Source: Ceratorhiza oryzae-sativae (Eukaryota; Basidiomycota; Agaricomycetes; Cantharellales; Ceratobasidiaceae). Taken from it: 26,218 bases of DNA. The notes below the pieces were generated by a model. It saw nothing but the letters and a program-made list of their open reading frames with translations, searched no databases and had not been told where the DNA came from. Location of the stretch: NCBI GenBank assembly GCA_030998015.1, contig JARWMV010000058.1, forward strand, positions 1-26,218, given 5' to 3'. Of this stretch, positions 1 to 10,831 are shown one piece after another. How positions within the stretch are numbered: position 1 is the first letter of the stretch; every line of letters begins with the position of its first letter. The translations under genes and the position numbers were made by a program.

Positions 1-222
1 TGTACCCTAACCCGTAACAATAGTAGTCTTGCTCTTTATACCTATAAATTAGTCAGTTTACACTGTGAAAGATTAAGACTACCTTGAGTGTTACTTGATC
101 ACATTGCAACTACTTTGAGCCTTCTTACTCTAGTCTAAGAAGTATTGAGTACAATTAGTGTATACTAACATATCTACATTTGCTTAAGCTCTAGATATTC
201 AAGTGTACCCTGACCTGTAACA
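1..222. repeat. Possible small LTR at left edge
   Basis: The stretch starts with TGTACCCTAACC and ends with CTGTAACA, so it has the TG...CA ends typical of LTRs. A related 19-20 bp motif (TGTACCCtAACCcGTAACA) is present at both ends, at 1-19 and 204-222. No target duplication can be tested because the left flank lies outside the window, and no clear primer-binding site or polypurine tract was seen next to it. A short minus-strand open frame (174-389) runs across its right end but resembles nothing I recognise. It could equally be a piece of another repeat. Confidence 0.3.
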
Positions 223-447
223 GGTTTGTAACACATGCACCATACCTTGGTATCATCAGGTTCTGCTATACATGGCCTTTTCACCTTGCAAATCTGGTTC
301 AAGGTGGTGATAAAGTTGTTTGATTGCCCTCTTTTCTGCCTGTGTTGACACTGAAGGTCTTCTTGTTGTTTTTGCACAGCTTGACACAAGGGTTTACATT
401 GGCTAGTATGAGATTTATAAGACTTGTGAAGGACTGTTGTATATGTG

Positions 448-974
448 TGTCATGGCCTAGACCATGAGCACAAATTTATCCCAATTTTATATTATTTTAT
501 TTTCATCTCTATTTTCTGGTTTTTTGGACAAGTCCTGTTTATTCAGATATATGTGCAGGATTATCAACTGAGTCATGTGACCTTGTTGTTTGTTGACCAT
601 TATTGATGTATTCTGGAATATTCTGTTGATGTGGCACCACTTCTGTTATTGTACAATTCTGTCTAGATTCCTATTTCATATGTACCACCTCACCTTTGAA
701 TATATAAGGGAGAGTCTGAGAGCCTTAAGCCTCAGAACTCAACCTCCTGTTGATACCCCCTTAAACCTGAGTTGGTCACCAAGCCACTTAGTCTCTGCCC
801 AGTGCTCTTAATCACAAGTGCATCTCTAAACCTTCCTGTGTGTCATCACAACCACCCTCCTCACTGCATGTCCCCTCCTAGATGTTGCAGTCTTGATCCT
901 CAGTGTTACAGCCCTTGGATCTGCCATCACCTCAGAAGTGTTTGGTGTTGTTGTTCAGGTTGTCAGCTCTGACA
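448..974 (+). mobile_element. Solo LTR of a retrotransposon
   Basis: This 527-bp block starts TGTCATGG and ends CTCTGACA, so it has the inverted TGTCA/TGACA ends of an LTR. It is flanked by a perfect 5-bp direct repeat, ATGTG at 443-447 and ATGTG at 975-979, as made by an integrase. A TATA box (TATATAAG) lies at 701-708, in the right place for an LTR promoter read on the + strand. No gag or pol sequence and no second LTR copy adjoin it, so it is best read as a solo LTR left by LTR-LTR recombination. Ty3 or Ty1 type cannot be decided from the LTR alone. Confidence 0.85.
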
Positions 975-979
975 ATGTG

Positions 980-1191
980 CATTGTGGTCATGCATAAAAG
1001 TCAGGCATTTTGGTTGAAGGGGCAAAGCTGCAAAGGGGAGCAATTGGAGAGGGGCAAAGCAATCTGCCTACCCAAAAATGGTTGACACCATCCCTGCAGC
1101 TATTGCAATTACTCTAGGATAAAAGGCACCAAGGCATATATTAGATGTGATAGTGGCTAAAAACAACTGATCAGAGAAATCTTCTCCACTG
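980..1191. other. AT-rich spacer, no gene seen
   Basis: The stretch between the solo LTR and the inverted repeat has no convincing open frame or splice pattern. It carries short near-repeats around the motif GAGGGGCAAAGC (about 1019-1062) that may belong to an older insertion. Confidence 0.4.
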
Positions 1192-2570
1192 TCATGAGCC
1201 ACAATCAAAGGTCTTGTGGCTAACCATCATTTTTCCCTTTGTATACCTTTTTTGTCTTGTGGCTTGACCACCCTCCTTTCACAAGTAAGCACCTCCACCT
1301 GCTTACCAAGCTTTGTCCTATTTTTAGTCACTTGCTCACTGATCACTGCCATTCACCTTACTCATGCAACTATTATTAGTTACTTGCTGACTGATGGACA
1401 TACTATTATTAGTAACTGGCTGACTGATCACTACCATTCATTCTTACTCATCTTGCATGTATGCTTAGTCACTCCCCTGGTTAGAATAGTATAAAAGCAA
1501 GGAGAGCAAGCTGGTCTACCCCAGCTTGCTCTACCTCATCAATTCCCCTCTAAAGCACCCAGTGTGAAGAGCAGTCCCTAGCTGACTTATTAGCTTAAGT
1601 AATAGCTAGAAGGGCCTTGAGTCAAAACCATGTCACAAGCCCCAGCACTAAGCATCCAACTTAGCCACTGTCTACAGTTGCTTACTCAGCAACAGGTGTC
1701 CATCAGCCACAAGCACATAAGTGCATACAGTGTCAAGCCACAAGACAGTAGACACACACTAGGTGTCACAACCTCTGAAAGTGGTTGTTGGACTTTGCTT
1801 TACAAGTGGATAGTGCCTCTGATGGGTCTGGACTATGTCCTGACTACTGCTGATGCATGGCTCATCTTGGCTTAATGCCTTGTGTGTGTCTACCATCTTG
1901 TGGCTTGGCACCATATGCACTTATGTGCTCATGGCTGATGGGTACCTGTCACTGAATAAGCAACTGTGGACAGCAGCTAAGTCAGATGCTTAGTGCTGGG
2001 GCTTGTGATGTGGTCTTGACTCAAGACCCTTCTAGCTGTTACTTAAGCTAATAAGTCAGCTAGGGACTGTTCTTCACAGTGGATGCTTTAGAGGGGAATT
2101 GACAAGGTAGAACAAGCTGGGGTAGACCAGCTTGCTCTCCTTGCTTTTATACTATTCTAACCAAGGGAGTGACTAAGTGTACATGCAGGATGAGTAAGAA
2201 TGAATGGCAGTGATCAGTCAGCCAGTTACTAATAATAGTATGTCCATCAGTCAGCCAGTACTAATAATAGTAGCATGAGTAAGGTGAATGGTGGTGATTG
2301 GTAAGCAAGTAACTAATAATAGGACCTGGCTCAGTAAGCAGGTGGAGGTGCTTACTCATGAAAGTGGGGTGGTCCAGCCACAAGACAAAAGTGGAGGACA
2401 AAGGAAAGAAAATGATGGTTAGCCATGAGACCTTTGATTGTGGCTCATGACACCAGGCATCAAACCAAGATGAGCCATGCATCAGCAGTAGTCAGGATAT
2501 AGTCCAGACCCATCAGAGGCATTAGCCACTTGTAAAGCAAAGTCCAGCAACTGCTTTGAGAGGTTGTGAT
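1192..2570. repeat. Nested long inverted repeat (A-B-A'-B')
   Basis: Segment A (1192-1767) is repeated in inverse orientation as A' (1878-2452). Segment B (1767-1880), which forms the loop between them, is itself repeated in inverse orientation as B' (2454-2570), directly outside A'. For example the sequence ending CATGGCTCATCTTGG at the end of B returns reverse-complemented near 2467. The arms are clearly diverged by substitutions and small indels. Within each arm there are tandem copies of a roughly 30-bp unit containing ACTATTATTAGT. No intact transposase frame is present. It may be a foldback-type element or the product of two inverted copies of one element in circularly permuted order. 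Confidence 0.8.
1504..1531. repeat. Perfect hairpin inside the inverted repeat
   Basis: An 11-bp stem GAGCAAGCTGG at 1504-1514 pairs with CCAGCTTGCTC at 1521-1531 around a 6-base loop. The same hairpin recurs in the opposite arm near 2113-2142. Conservation in both arms suggests it was part of the ancestral element. Confidence 0.7.
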
Positions 2571-3323
2571 ATCCACCTTCAGGTCCAATTGTGGGTATCC
2601 CAGATTGAGGTAGAGTACTAACTAAACCCAATTGAACTCCAAAAAAGGATAGATTTACTAAAACTATCAGATACCCCCTAAATGTGTGGACAGCTTGGCT
2701 GACAGCTTGACAGCACTTGATTGCTAAATGCATGCTGTCCAACCTGAAACATTTATTTCTCTGGTGGGTGAAAATGTTGGTTCATGGTCTTAAAGCCTAA
2801 ATATACCAGCAAGTAGAAATCCATGAGTTAGAATCCCCCACACCAGTGGCATGTCTTCAGAGACAAACTCACATTCAAGTGATGATGAAGGGAGTCAGGT
2901 GACTCTTCAGTCATGTGGTCCATACAGACCATGTAACCCATCCCCCTCCAATGGATCTGACAATGAGCCAGCTCCTCAGCATCAATGGTGCATACATTAG
3001 TAAATTATATTTCATTAATATTTAAAAAAAGAAATAGCATTATATTCTCAGCCAAGAGGGGGGCAACATGCTGTTATGGAGTTGTTGCCTGGCAAGTTAC
3101 TCAGACAATCAATATGAATTGGGAACCAGAGCAAGTCATCAGGGTGGGAGTTGAACTCTTAGCCATGGACAACCCCCATGTGGTTGAGGTGCATATTGAT
3201 TCTGGTTCAGATGAGTATGCTTGTCAAAGCCATCTTCCAGAAGCACTCAGCTGATTATTTAACTTGAGGAAATGACCAATATATGAGTTGTTCCTCTCTC
3301 TTTGTGAGTGTATTGTAGCTCTG
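2571..3323. other. AT-rich repeat-like stretch with a short ORF
   Basis: Composition matches the repeat region to the left. A 49-codon open frame at 2851-3000 (+) starts ATG and is rich in Ser and acidic residues. A canonical intron-like stretch, GTAAAT...TTCTCAG, follows at about 3001-3053, then a longer open frame to 3254. The frames do not join cleanly across that intron, so I treat this as remnants of a transposon or old gene rather than a gene model. Confidence 0.35.
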
Positions 3324-4349
3324 ATGGATGTGAGTGATTGGGACAATATTCAGCATCAAGTTAGTAATCCTTTTCAAAATATTAACACTTAGTGACCCAA
3401 TTAATTTGAGGAGGGCAAAAGCGCTGCCAAAACAGAGGACAATCTCACTTTTAAGACCAAACTTCCTGAATGGCCCAATTGGAATCCTCCCCTCAGACCG
3501 TATACGAAATACGACCGCGGACCTGTCCACCCGGAGTGTGCCATGATGATTGCACCAATTTCATTCAAATGGGCCGATAGAGAGAGTAAGTACATACCTA
3601 TCACACCTAGTAATAAATCTGAGTTCATACCCTGTACCACAGAGAGCGCCGACGCTTCATCGAGGAATTTTCTCCTCCAACCACTGCCGACGAAGAATGG
3701 CCAGCATTTATGTACTCAAATTACATTGGAGACACCGAAAAACTGGCGGAGGGGCTTCTACAAAGTGAAATTATGGTACGGGTTAGTAAATTCTTGCCTG
3801 TTCGATTGGAATCATCTTGACACGACTATCCCAGGCTGTTCGTACAATTGTATTTCCCCCAAGCGTTGCAAACGCTGAGGACAAACCCGACTTTCAATCA
3901 AATCGACGTTCGAAGGCTACGGTTTATGAGCTAAAAAAAGTCACACCAGCGCTACTCGCATATGCGGCCGTCCTTGTAGGCTTACTCGACTGACTTATAC
4001 ATATATAGATTAATGACTCTAAGATCAGCTTCGATATTCATTATCCTCGGAGACGCAGTTCAACAACAACGGAAACATATTCAATTACTCGAAGTTTTAC
4101 GATTCAATTGTGACACATCTTGAGAACCTGGAGTGCAAGGAGGATAATGATGTACTGATGGCATGGTGGAACGAGTACGTGAATGTGCTTGATCGCCTAT
4201 TTTTTAATCACCTCTCAGGCAGGAAAATATTCCCGCCAAAACTCACCCCTCGACATGCGAAGCCCTCAACGATGGTAGCTAGACTACAAGCGCAGGCGCG
4301 GGCACGGGCACGGGCACGGGCACGTACAGCAGCACAGCCGCAAGCATAA
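3324..4349 (+). CDS. DUF6698-like fungal protein, five exons
   Basis: Model: join(3324..3359,3411..3589,3643..3781,3835..3975,4029..4349), 271 residues. Every splice keeps frame and all four introns are 51-53 bp GT-AG. The family call rests on the C-terminal half: an ALLAYAA helix at the exon 4/5 junction, then RYSLSS, NYSKFYDSI and LMAWWNEYV, in the order I know for DUF6698 proteins of mushroom-forming fungi. The protein has no signal peptide or membrane segment, and its molecular function is unknown. The C-terminus is a low-complexity RARARA tail ending in AAQPQA. The first exon (12 codons) lies in AT-rich sequence and is the weakest part of the model; exon 2 onward is firm. The exon 3 donor could also be six bases earlier. 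Expression cannot be judged from sequence. Confidence 0.65.
4299..4322 (+). repeat. CGGGCA hexamer tandem repeat
   Basis: Four copies of CGGGCA encode the alternating Ala-Arg tail of the DUF6698-like protein. Such an in-frame hexamer tract is likely to vary in length between strains. Confidence 0.8.
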
Positions 4350-5626
4350 GAGCAGGCGGATTAAATTGAACGTGTTTTAATATTTAGTCGTTTGCAAATA
4401 CATGAAATAGCACAAATACCATGTTTGTTTATAATGCTGCGCTAGTTGTATCACGAATGCGTTGGCTATGGGCGGGTCGCCGATCAGCTAAAACACCCTG
4501 GGTAAAAGCCCGGATTGGCACTGTATGCTCCCGCTTTCAATGAGCATATGATAGTTAATAACTATGTCATTGTGTTAGAACCTCGTTATGGTTGCAGTTT
4601 TTGATCTCGTTATGCGAGGGTTCGTATCGAGTGAAATGGCTCTCATGGATGAAAGATTTGACTACGGTAATTCTATTTCCACATGATGCGCAATGTATTG
4701 AAACAAGTCTTAACGCAGTTCTCAGTGTTCCATAGTCTGTCATGCTTTGAATTTCAACACATCGTATTGACGCCCAATCTAGTGCTTAACATAAACTTTG
4801 GGATTTGAATAGACCATGTGATACCGTTGTAAACCCCGTTTGGAAAATTTCGGGGGTTTCAACGGCTTGCAAGCGATTGGAATTCTATTGCAAGCGCTGT
4901 CAATAGCCCGGCCTTTTCACCGATGTATGTGATCCGAATTCGCAACTACAACGACTAATCTGAAAGTGATCGCAGAGGACCGCTTCGAAACTGGAGGTTG
5001 CTAGATCGCTTGAAGCATGTGGATATACCCGTGGTGGATGGGTTTGATACTCAAGCGAGCCAATATGGTAGCTTCAATGAATTGGTATTTATGAGCCATC
5101 CTAAGTTGTCTAAGATTTCGAGATCCTACGCGCCGTCGATTTAGGGATTACCTCTTGGCGTGGTTAGTCAAGGCGCGATGAGTATGCCCGTCACGCTTGC
5201 ATGGGAGCGGTCGGTCTCAGCCGGTTATTTATATGTACGTGTGCTAGTAAACTTGGTGAATAGCCACCTAGGAAATTTGATTTGTGGGAGGCATGACTGT
5301 TATCCAAGTCGTGTGATCACCCCATATACGAATGGAAGGGTGATTCGAGATTGCTGCTTGAGGTTACTTGAATCAAAGCACAGAGGGTGCGAGGAGTATC
5401 CCGCGGCAAAGCGCTCAAGTGTTTGTTCGGTGTTGGTTTCTTGGAGACGAAACGGGGCGCGCAACATTCTCACCATTCCGCTTGGTAAGTGTGGATAGGA
5501 AAACCTGGTCGCGGAAATTGCTCGCGATTGATAGTGCGGAATGGGTAATACAAAGTCTAAATTTTAAATATGAGTGTCAACACCCTCGGTATCCCACAAA
5601 GCTTCGGTTTAGGCGCATTAGACGAA
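4350..5626. other. Intergenic, no gene supported
   Basis: Long open frames at 5160-5498 and 5368-5721 were examined; they show no signal peptide, recognisable domain or consistent splicing. One GTAAGT donor-like site at 5486 follows an open stretch, but no partner exon was found. A short direct repeat TTGCAAGCG occurs twice at about 4867 and 4889. The region probably holds the 3' ends of the two convergent neighbours. Confidence 0.5.
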
Positions 5627-6834
5627 TCATCCCTCATTCGAGTCGTGTTGAGACGTCTTGTGCTGCTTCTTGTGACGCGACCCCCCCTTTTTCCCTCGAC
5701 GGCGCTTCGGGTTCGCCGTAGACGAGGGCACAGATGACGAGGCTGGCGATGGAACGTCTGATTCTTCAGCTTCTTGCCGCAAAATGGCAGCTGGTTTGGG
5801 AAATGGCGCGGATGAAGATGCCGGAGTATCGTTGGTAGTGGCTACCCGTTTAGCGATGTTTGAAACAGACTGGTCGTAACCTAACAGCATCAGTCAATGA
5901 GAGACATGTCATCATCAGACTAACTTGTGGACCACTCACCCGCAAACGGGTCCATCCGTGGTCGCTTGGTCCGATCGAGAACCTCGCTCTGAACCCTTTC
6001 CTCCTCGACAACAGGAACCGGGGTCAGGTTGGCTTCCTCCAAGCCCTCGAGAGAATCGTCCGACTCCGCCTCCTGTTGGCTGCTGCCTCTTTGCCTCGCT
6101 AAATCGGCCTCCCTTGTTTGCTTTTTCGCTTTCCAAGTTCCTGCTTCCGGCTCTTCGTCGCTGTCGCTGCTGATCACTACGACAGGTTCCGGCTCCACTT
6201 GTTTGGGAGATTTTGGGGCAGGTCGTGGATCTGTTGGTTTGCCTTCTTCATCGAAGCGGGTGTGTGTTGGTTTTGAAGCAGAGGACGCGTCAAAGTTAGC
6301 CGCAGATATAGCGGATGATAGAGCGTGTTTGATGAATCGATTGGCAACTTGCCCATCCACAACAAGAGAGCCTGTTGATGCAAGTCGGTCAACCAAGGCC
6401 AACGATAGAACCAAGTGTCTCACGCTTCGCGGGATCCTCGGCCTCTTTGATCTTGGCGAAATAACTTTTAACACGATCCTAAGAAACGACACAATTAATG
6501 AATGTATTTAGTTCAAGAACAAACGACAAACGCACGAGCTCTGCTACCACATCATGTGTCTCGCCCGATTCGGTGTTTGTTGGATTTATTCCGCGTGACC
6601 TAAGATAGACTTGCCCTAACTCAGTACTTATTTTTATGCTGCAACGATTTTCATACTCCACACCAAATCATTCAACACATAAGACAACCAGACTTGAAGT
6701 TTTGCGCGGTCGAGAGCAGGTAGCTGTTCGGTAAGCGTCGAGAGAGGGATTTCTAGCAGAGGTTTGAGAACATCTTCCAGCTCTTCTATAGATGACGCAA
6801 GGTCGTCTACCTTGTCAGCAAGTTGGTTAGACAT
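5627..6834 (-). CDS. LRP1: Exosome cofactor Lrp1/C1D family protein
   Basis: Model: complement(join(5627..5880,5940..6371,6424..6478,6536..6615,6657..6834)), 332 residues, all four introns GT-AG and in phase. Family members (yeast Lrp1/Rrp47, human C1D) bind Rrp6 in the nuclear exosome and act in rRNA, snoRNA and RNA decay. The Sas10/C1D domain covers about residues 5-122: a helix with LKPLLEIPL, then RAKLQVWLSYVLNDLVW, VYLRSRGI, ELDRVKSYFAKI and NRFIKHAL. After it comes a long acidic and Ser-rich region, absent from the short yeast protein, with VVVISSDSDEE at about 168-178, which looks like a SUMO-interacting motif. The basic C-terminus (PKRRRGKKGG, then RHKKQHK) fits RNA binding and nuclear import. 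I chose ATG 6834 because the family begins close to this point; an in-frame ATG at 7071 would add 79 residues that look unlike protein of this family. Confidence 0.88.
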
Positions 6835-7487
6835 GACCAGTGCTGGGGTGATGGTCGGTAAAACTGTGGGGAACGTCGGCGCTAAGGGCGATCCATGGAA
6901 GGTCAGCGCTTGGCCAAAGCAGAACACCGATCGTCCCCACTCATGAAATAAATTTGGTCTTCCGATCAGACTGCTCCCAATGTCGACAGAATCGATTTCA
7001 ATTACATCACCCACTTCAAGTCCTCTTGATCTAATACATAACATGTGCGACGAAGCAAACGTCATCGCCATGCGCGCTCTGGCGCTGGCAGAGCTCAGCT
7101 ATCGAGTTTCAGCCTCCCACGAGCATGGCTGATCAGCCTGCTCACCTTTCTCCCTTCGGCGTCCAGCGAGGCACATGCTGCCGCTACCCTGAGGTAGTCC
7201 CCGCACCACCGGCTTCGGACCGAATTTTTACCGATCCATCTATGCGACCCACAGGACATGTTTCTTCAATTCAACGCACGGCATTTTGGAGTAAGTAGCC
7301 GATAATTCCTCGACCTCAGCCTAGAATATAGAAGTGAAAAAGGCGCAGAACCTCTGCGCTCGGAGAATCAACTCTTCGTCCGAGGTGTATGCTCATCGCC
7401 TGCCAACCTGGCGACAACTCGCTCATATAAATGGGTGACCTGAGATCATGAGAATGTGCTCCCTACGCTTCTCACCCTCTTCAAGTT
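6835..7487. promoter_or_regulatory. Shared divergent promoter region
   Basis: LRP1 and the GH131 gene are transcribed away from each other from this 653-bp gap. A TATA box serves the GH131 side (separate entry). No TATA box is evident on the LRP1 side, as expected for a housekeeping gene. Part of the interval is open in the LRP1 frame up to 7071. Confidence 0.5.
7426..7432 (+). promoter_or_regulatory. TATA box of the GH131 gene
   Basis: TATAAAT lies 62 bp before the chosen ATG, with a pyrimidine-rich stretch (CTTCTCACCCTCTTC) between them, which suits a fungal transcription start. Confidence 0.65.
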
Positions 7488-8781
7488 ATGCTACCGTCAC
7501 GTTTCGGTCTCCTCGCCGCCTACGTCGCTAGTGCTCTCGCCGTCCCTGTGCTCTATGATGGACGGGCGCCTCTAAATTACACTTGGGCTCAGATCGACGC
7601 CTTTACATCCCCATACGTATAGTGAGTGTAATCCTGCCTCCTGCTCATTTGCGTTCTAACCCATATACAGTGTCGTCAAGGGCAGCAAGGCTGCCAGCCA
7701 GGTGGATTCTAATCTAGTATAACCTGGATAAATTATTAATTCTGGTTCTAGTACGTGTCTTTCGACCCCAATACTCCACCGCCTACACCTCTCTGGTACT
7801 CCTTGAAAAATCTACCAAAGCTCGCTGGGGAGCAAACGGTGTCCGTCAAAATCGACAACTCATCCGTCTTTGTCCCTGGCGGAAATGTCGCAAATTCCCA
7901 ATACGGATTCCGCCGGTGCGCTCAATAAGAACTTCCATTCTACGCATGTTCTGATTCGAACACCGGCTTAGCACTGAAATTATCGCCCAAAACAACCGGA
8001 CTGCGCTTGAGTCCGGCAAATCCGTATGGCACTTTAGCATTATGCCCGATTCGAAACGGCCCTTGAACTATAAACACGAATACCAAATTGTGTTCATCGA
8101 GCCCGATGATGGATGTTAGTGCTAGCACGTCATGATCCCACGACCCCCCCCACTAACTTTCGGTCGTTTGCAGCACACGTTTTCGGCGTTAAAGTCGGAT
8201 CCAGCTTTACGATTCCCACTGCAGCCAAATTGCCTACTGCAACAGCCCATAACCTCGAGGTCCTCGACCATGCGCTTAACGTGATTTACAGCACTCCTTT
8301 CGACCCTCTAACTTGGCATAATTTTGCGGTTCAGGTTAGTCGTAGGCCCACGACTTTGCGGCGCTTCCGTTCCATTGATCAGCGTATGTCATACTCATGA
8401 CGTGAATGCTCATCAGGTCGACTGGGACGCCCGCACCCTTGGCGTCTTTGCATCCAAGGGCGTTGAACCACTCAAGAAAGCTTCAAAACTAGTCTCCAAC
8501 AACAGCACAAAACCTGGTGCTACTGGCCAAGGAGACTTCCACTTTGGAGTCCTCAAGGTAATTGCCGATAAATAATGTTTGCGGGGGGGCATATCATTCA
8601 TCGCTTCCTGTTTCAGCTGCCGCTTGCGAATCCGAAAGATACGGCATCGCAGCAAAGTGATGTTGTGCACCGTGGAATTCAGGAGGGGACTCTCGAGGGG
8701 CTATACTACTCTGGGGTGTTTGTAGAGAGTGCTGCGGGTGGTGTTAGCGCCGGTTATGGCAAGGTGATTGCTGCGTTTTGA
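7488..8781 (+). CDS. Secreted glycoside hydrolase family 131 glucanase
   Basis: Model: join(7488..7621,7671..7701,7752..7915,7972..8114,8174..8334,8417..8557,8617..8781), 312 residues, seven exons, all junctions in frame. Characterised GH131 enzymes cleave beta-1,3-, 1,6- and 1,4-glucans and are found almost only in fungi. A signal peptide is visible (MLPSRFGLLAAYVASALA) followed by LYDGRAPLN, the usual start of the mature enzyme. Further family marks are YGFRRTEIIAQ, a histidine in VWHFSIMP, PLNYKHEYQIVFIEP followed by DGSHVFGVKVG, and WHNFAVQVDWDARTLGVF. Several N-glycosylation sites (NYT, NRT, NST) fit secretion. No carbohydrate-binding module or GPI signal follows the catalytic domain. 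The gene lies head-to-head with LRP1, with its own TATA box. A GH5 glucanase lies 3.4 kb downstream, consistent with a role in cell-wall or plant-wall glucan turnover. Confidence 0.85.
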
Positions 8782-9200
8782 TTTGCACAAAAGCTTTGGT
8801 GCGCGTTTCGATCGTCCTAGTCCGCATGTTACACACCTCCTCCTGCACAATCACCTCGTGTTCGAAAAAAACTTCTAAATGAGTCTTTTGTTCCTGGTGG
8901 GGCCTGCTGAGACAACTTAAACCAAGACCACGTTGCAAACGGGAGGACTATCGCTCGTCCTCTTGGGGTGGGCGCCCGTGACAATGTGAGCGGTATTTAG
9001 TGGCGTTTACACGAATAAAAGTAGATCAGCGTTCCCAAACAGCCCACCCGCCCTAAACTTCCAGCCCGCTCCCTAACATGTTCCTCGCCTCTTGCTTGGA
9101 CTCTAGTTTGGATAAAGGTGAACGCATTCCAATAGAATTCAGTTCTTTCTGGGGCTAAGGAAAGATATTCGATTGGTACAGGGGCATACGAAACACAACG
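8782..9200. other. Intergenic, no gene seen
   Basis: This 419-bp stretch lies between two genes on the + strand. It contains no clear TATA box and no supported frame; overlapping minus-strand open frames there look like shadows. Confidence 0.5.
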
Positions 9201-10831
9201 ATGGCCAAACTCGAAGTCCGGATAGAAAACGGTGCGGTACCTCATAGATTCGTACTGGCGCATGTGGCCGACGGGACACTTTGCCAATTCGACCGGCGTC
9301 CTCTAGACCCCAATGCGGTACGGATCGCAGTCGAAACCGTCGGAACCCCCGGAAGGAGAGCGGTTGATGACGCATTGCATATCAAAGAAAAATGTTCAGG
9401 CGAATTTGGCAACGATCAGGGCGACTAGCCGCCAGGAGATCGACATTACCCTCCCGCGCGAAACAAATGTCGACGTTGTTCTCTCGGCATGCTATGCCAT
9501 CTCTCAAGATCCGAAAGCATCCATGTATGCGCTCTTGGAATACAATTGCTACTTCTTTGCTTGGACTATCACCATGATCGTCATGCGTCACACCCTACCT
9601 TTCACACTCCCATCTCTAGACGATGTTCTGTCACGCTTGACGCAAAAGCTAGACGCTTTCACTGGCTCGCTTACAGAGAAAATAGTCGACGCACTGTTAA
9701 AAATTGTTCTCGGCACCGTCACAGAGTTCAAAAGGGCTACCGGCCGAAAGCTCTATACTGGGCTTAGTAAACGAGAACTGGCCGCCTGGGGGTTGCCTAC
9801 TCCAGCCGTCCGTAGAATCATGTCCCATTGCCTCAGGTTAAGACTTCACTTTGGTCCCCGAGCTCAATTTCGGAAACGAGTGTGCTCGCAGCTCGAGGGT
9901 CTAGCTCCAAATATCCTCAAAGAGGTACTGAAAAACCAACACAAACGTGCATGATAACACTCTTCACACTCGGCTCTGGCTGTATAATTTGGACGAAATA
10001 TTCAGCGTACCAGTAAAAAATCAGATTCTCGAAGTTCTTTGGGATAGTATCCTGGATGCGCTCTCCGATGGGTGTGGCGATTTGACCCAGGAATTCGACC
10101 AGGACATCAGTCGTCTTCCTGCAATCCAGCATCTAGGCTATCTTTTCTTTGGCAAAAATGTGATTCAGTTGAGCCAATTATGGAACGCCGCGTTGCATGC
10201 TGCCCTGCCAGCAGCCTGTGAAGCGGGACGTGGGAAATACAAAGAAGTCTTGTCACACGGGATGATGTTTAATATAGCCTTTGAGGCTGGTTGCGAGGCT
10301 GCCCTAAACGCGGCGAAAAAGGTTGTTGCCCAGACCAGCGCCCATATAAATAATCCGAAGCGATATGAAATGTGGAATGAGGTTTGGGAGGTCTGGAAAA
10401 CGGTTTGGGCCAAAACTCGATTGGAAGCCCAAGTCATGGCTGTCAACCTGATTGAAGATACGATGCAAGAGATAGTCCGGTGGGTTACTTATGATGTGGT
10501 GAAGGAGCTTGGGAACAACAGGGTGCAAAGTATTGATGGGACTATCAAGCTCAAGGTGAGTTTTTGAATGAGATAGAGCTCGAATCATAATGTCGGACTT
10601 TTTCAGAACAAAACATCCCTTAAAGGAATGTCGCTTGAGACATTCCAAGATCAAATGAGAGATTTCATTCGTGCTGTGCCTCTTCAAAACCCAAATCGCC
10701 AAAAGAACATTGAAGATGCTATGTCGAACGCTTGGGATATGTCTCACAAAACATACAAGCCAATAGACGAGTTCACGTCCCAGAGCATGCGAAAGGACTA
10801 TAAGTGGACGTATGCCTTGACAGTACCTTGA
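9201..10831 (+). pseudogene. Large uncharacterised protein, two frame breaks
   Basis: A single reading can be followed from ATG 9201 to TGA 10831 if one A is ignored in each of two A5 runs (9388-9392 and 9931-9935); one intron (10556-10606) is canonical. The result is about 525 residues. I believe similar proteins occur as an expanded set in Rhizoctonia-type fungi, but this is from memory. The N-terminal part has HRFVLAHVADGTL, a QFDRRPLDPN motif, DDALHIKE, then DVVLSACYAISQDP and YALLEYNCYFFAWTI. A histidine followed by an Asn-Cys pair in a hydrophobic strand is the pattern of permuted papain folds such as LRAT or NlpC/P60, so a cysteine-hydrolase-like fold is possible. The C-terminal half is helical (LEVLWDSILDAL, WNEVWEVWKTVW) with Ala-rich repeats. 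No signal peptide. Both breaks are single extra bases in A runs, so sequence error is as likely as real inactivation. Confidence 0.6.

Noticed and set aside
1..20. CCCTAACCC near the left end as telomere repeat
   Set aside because: Only about one and a half units are present and a related motif recurs at 204-222 as part of an LTR-like repeat; no array.
9925..10024. A 100-bp intron joining the two frames of the gene at 9201
   Set aside because: It is phase-compatible, but it is twice the usual length here and would remove the protein-like TRLWLYNLDEIF; one extra A in the A5 run at 9931-9935 explains the break better.
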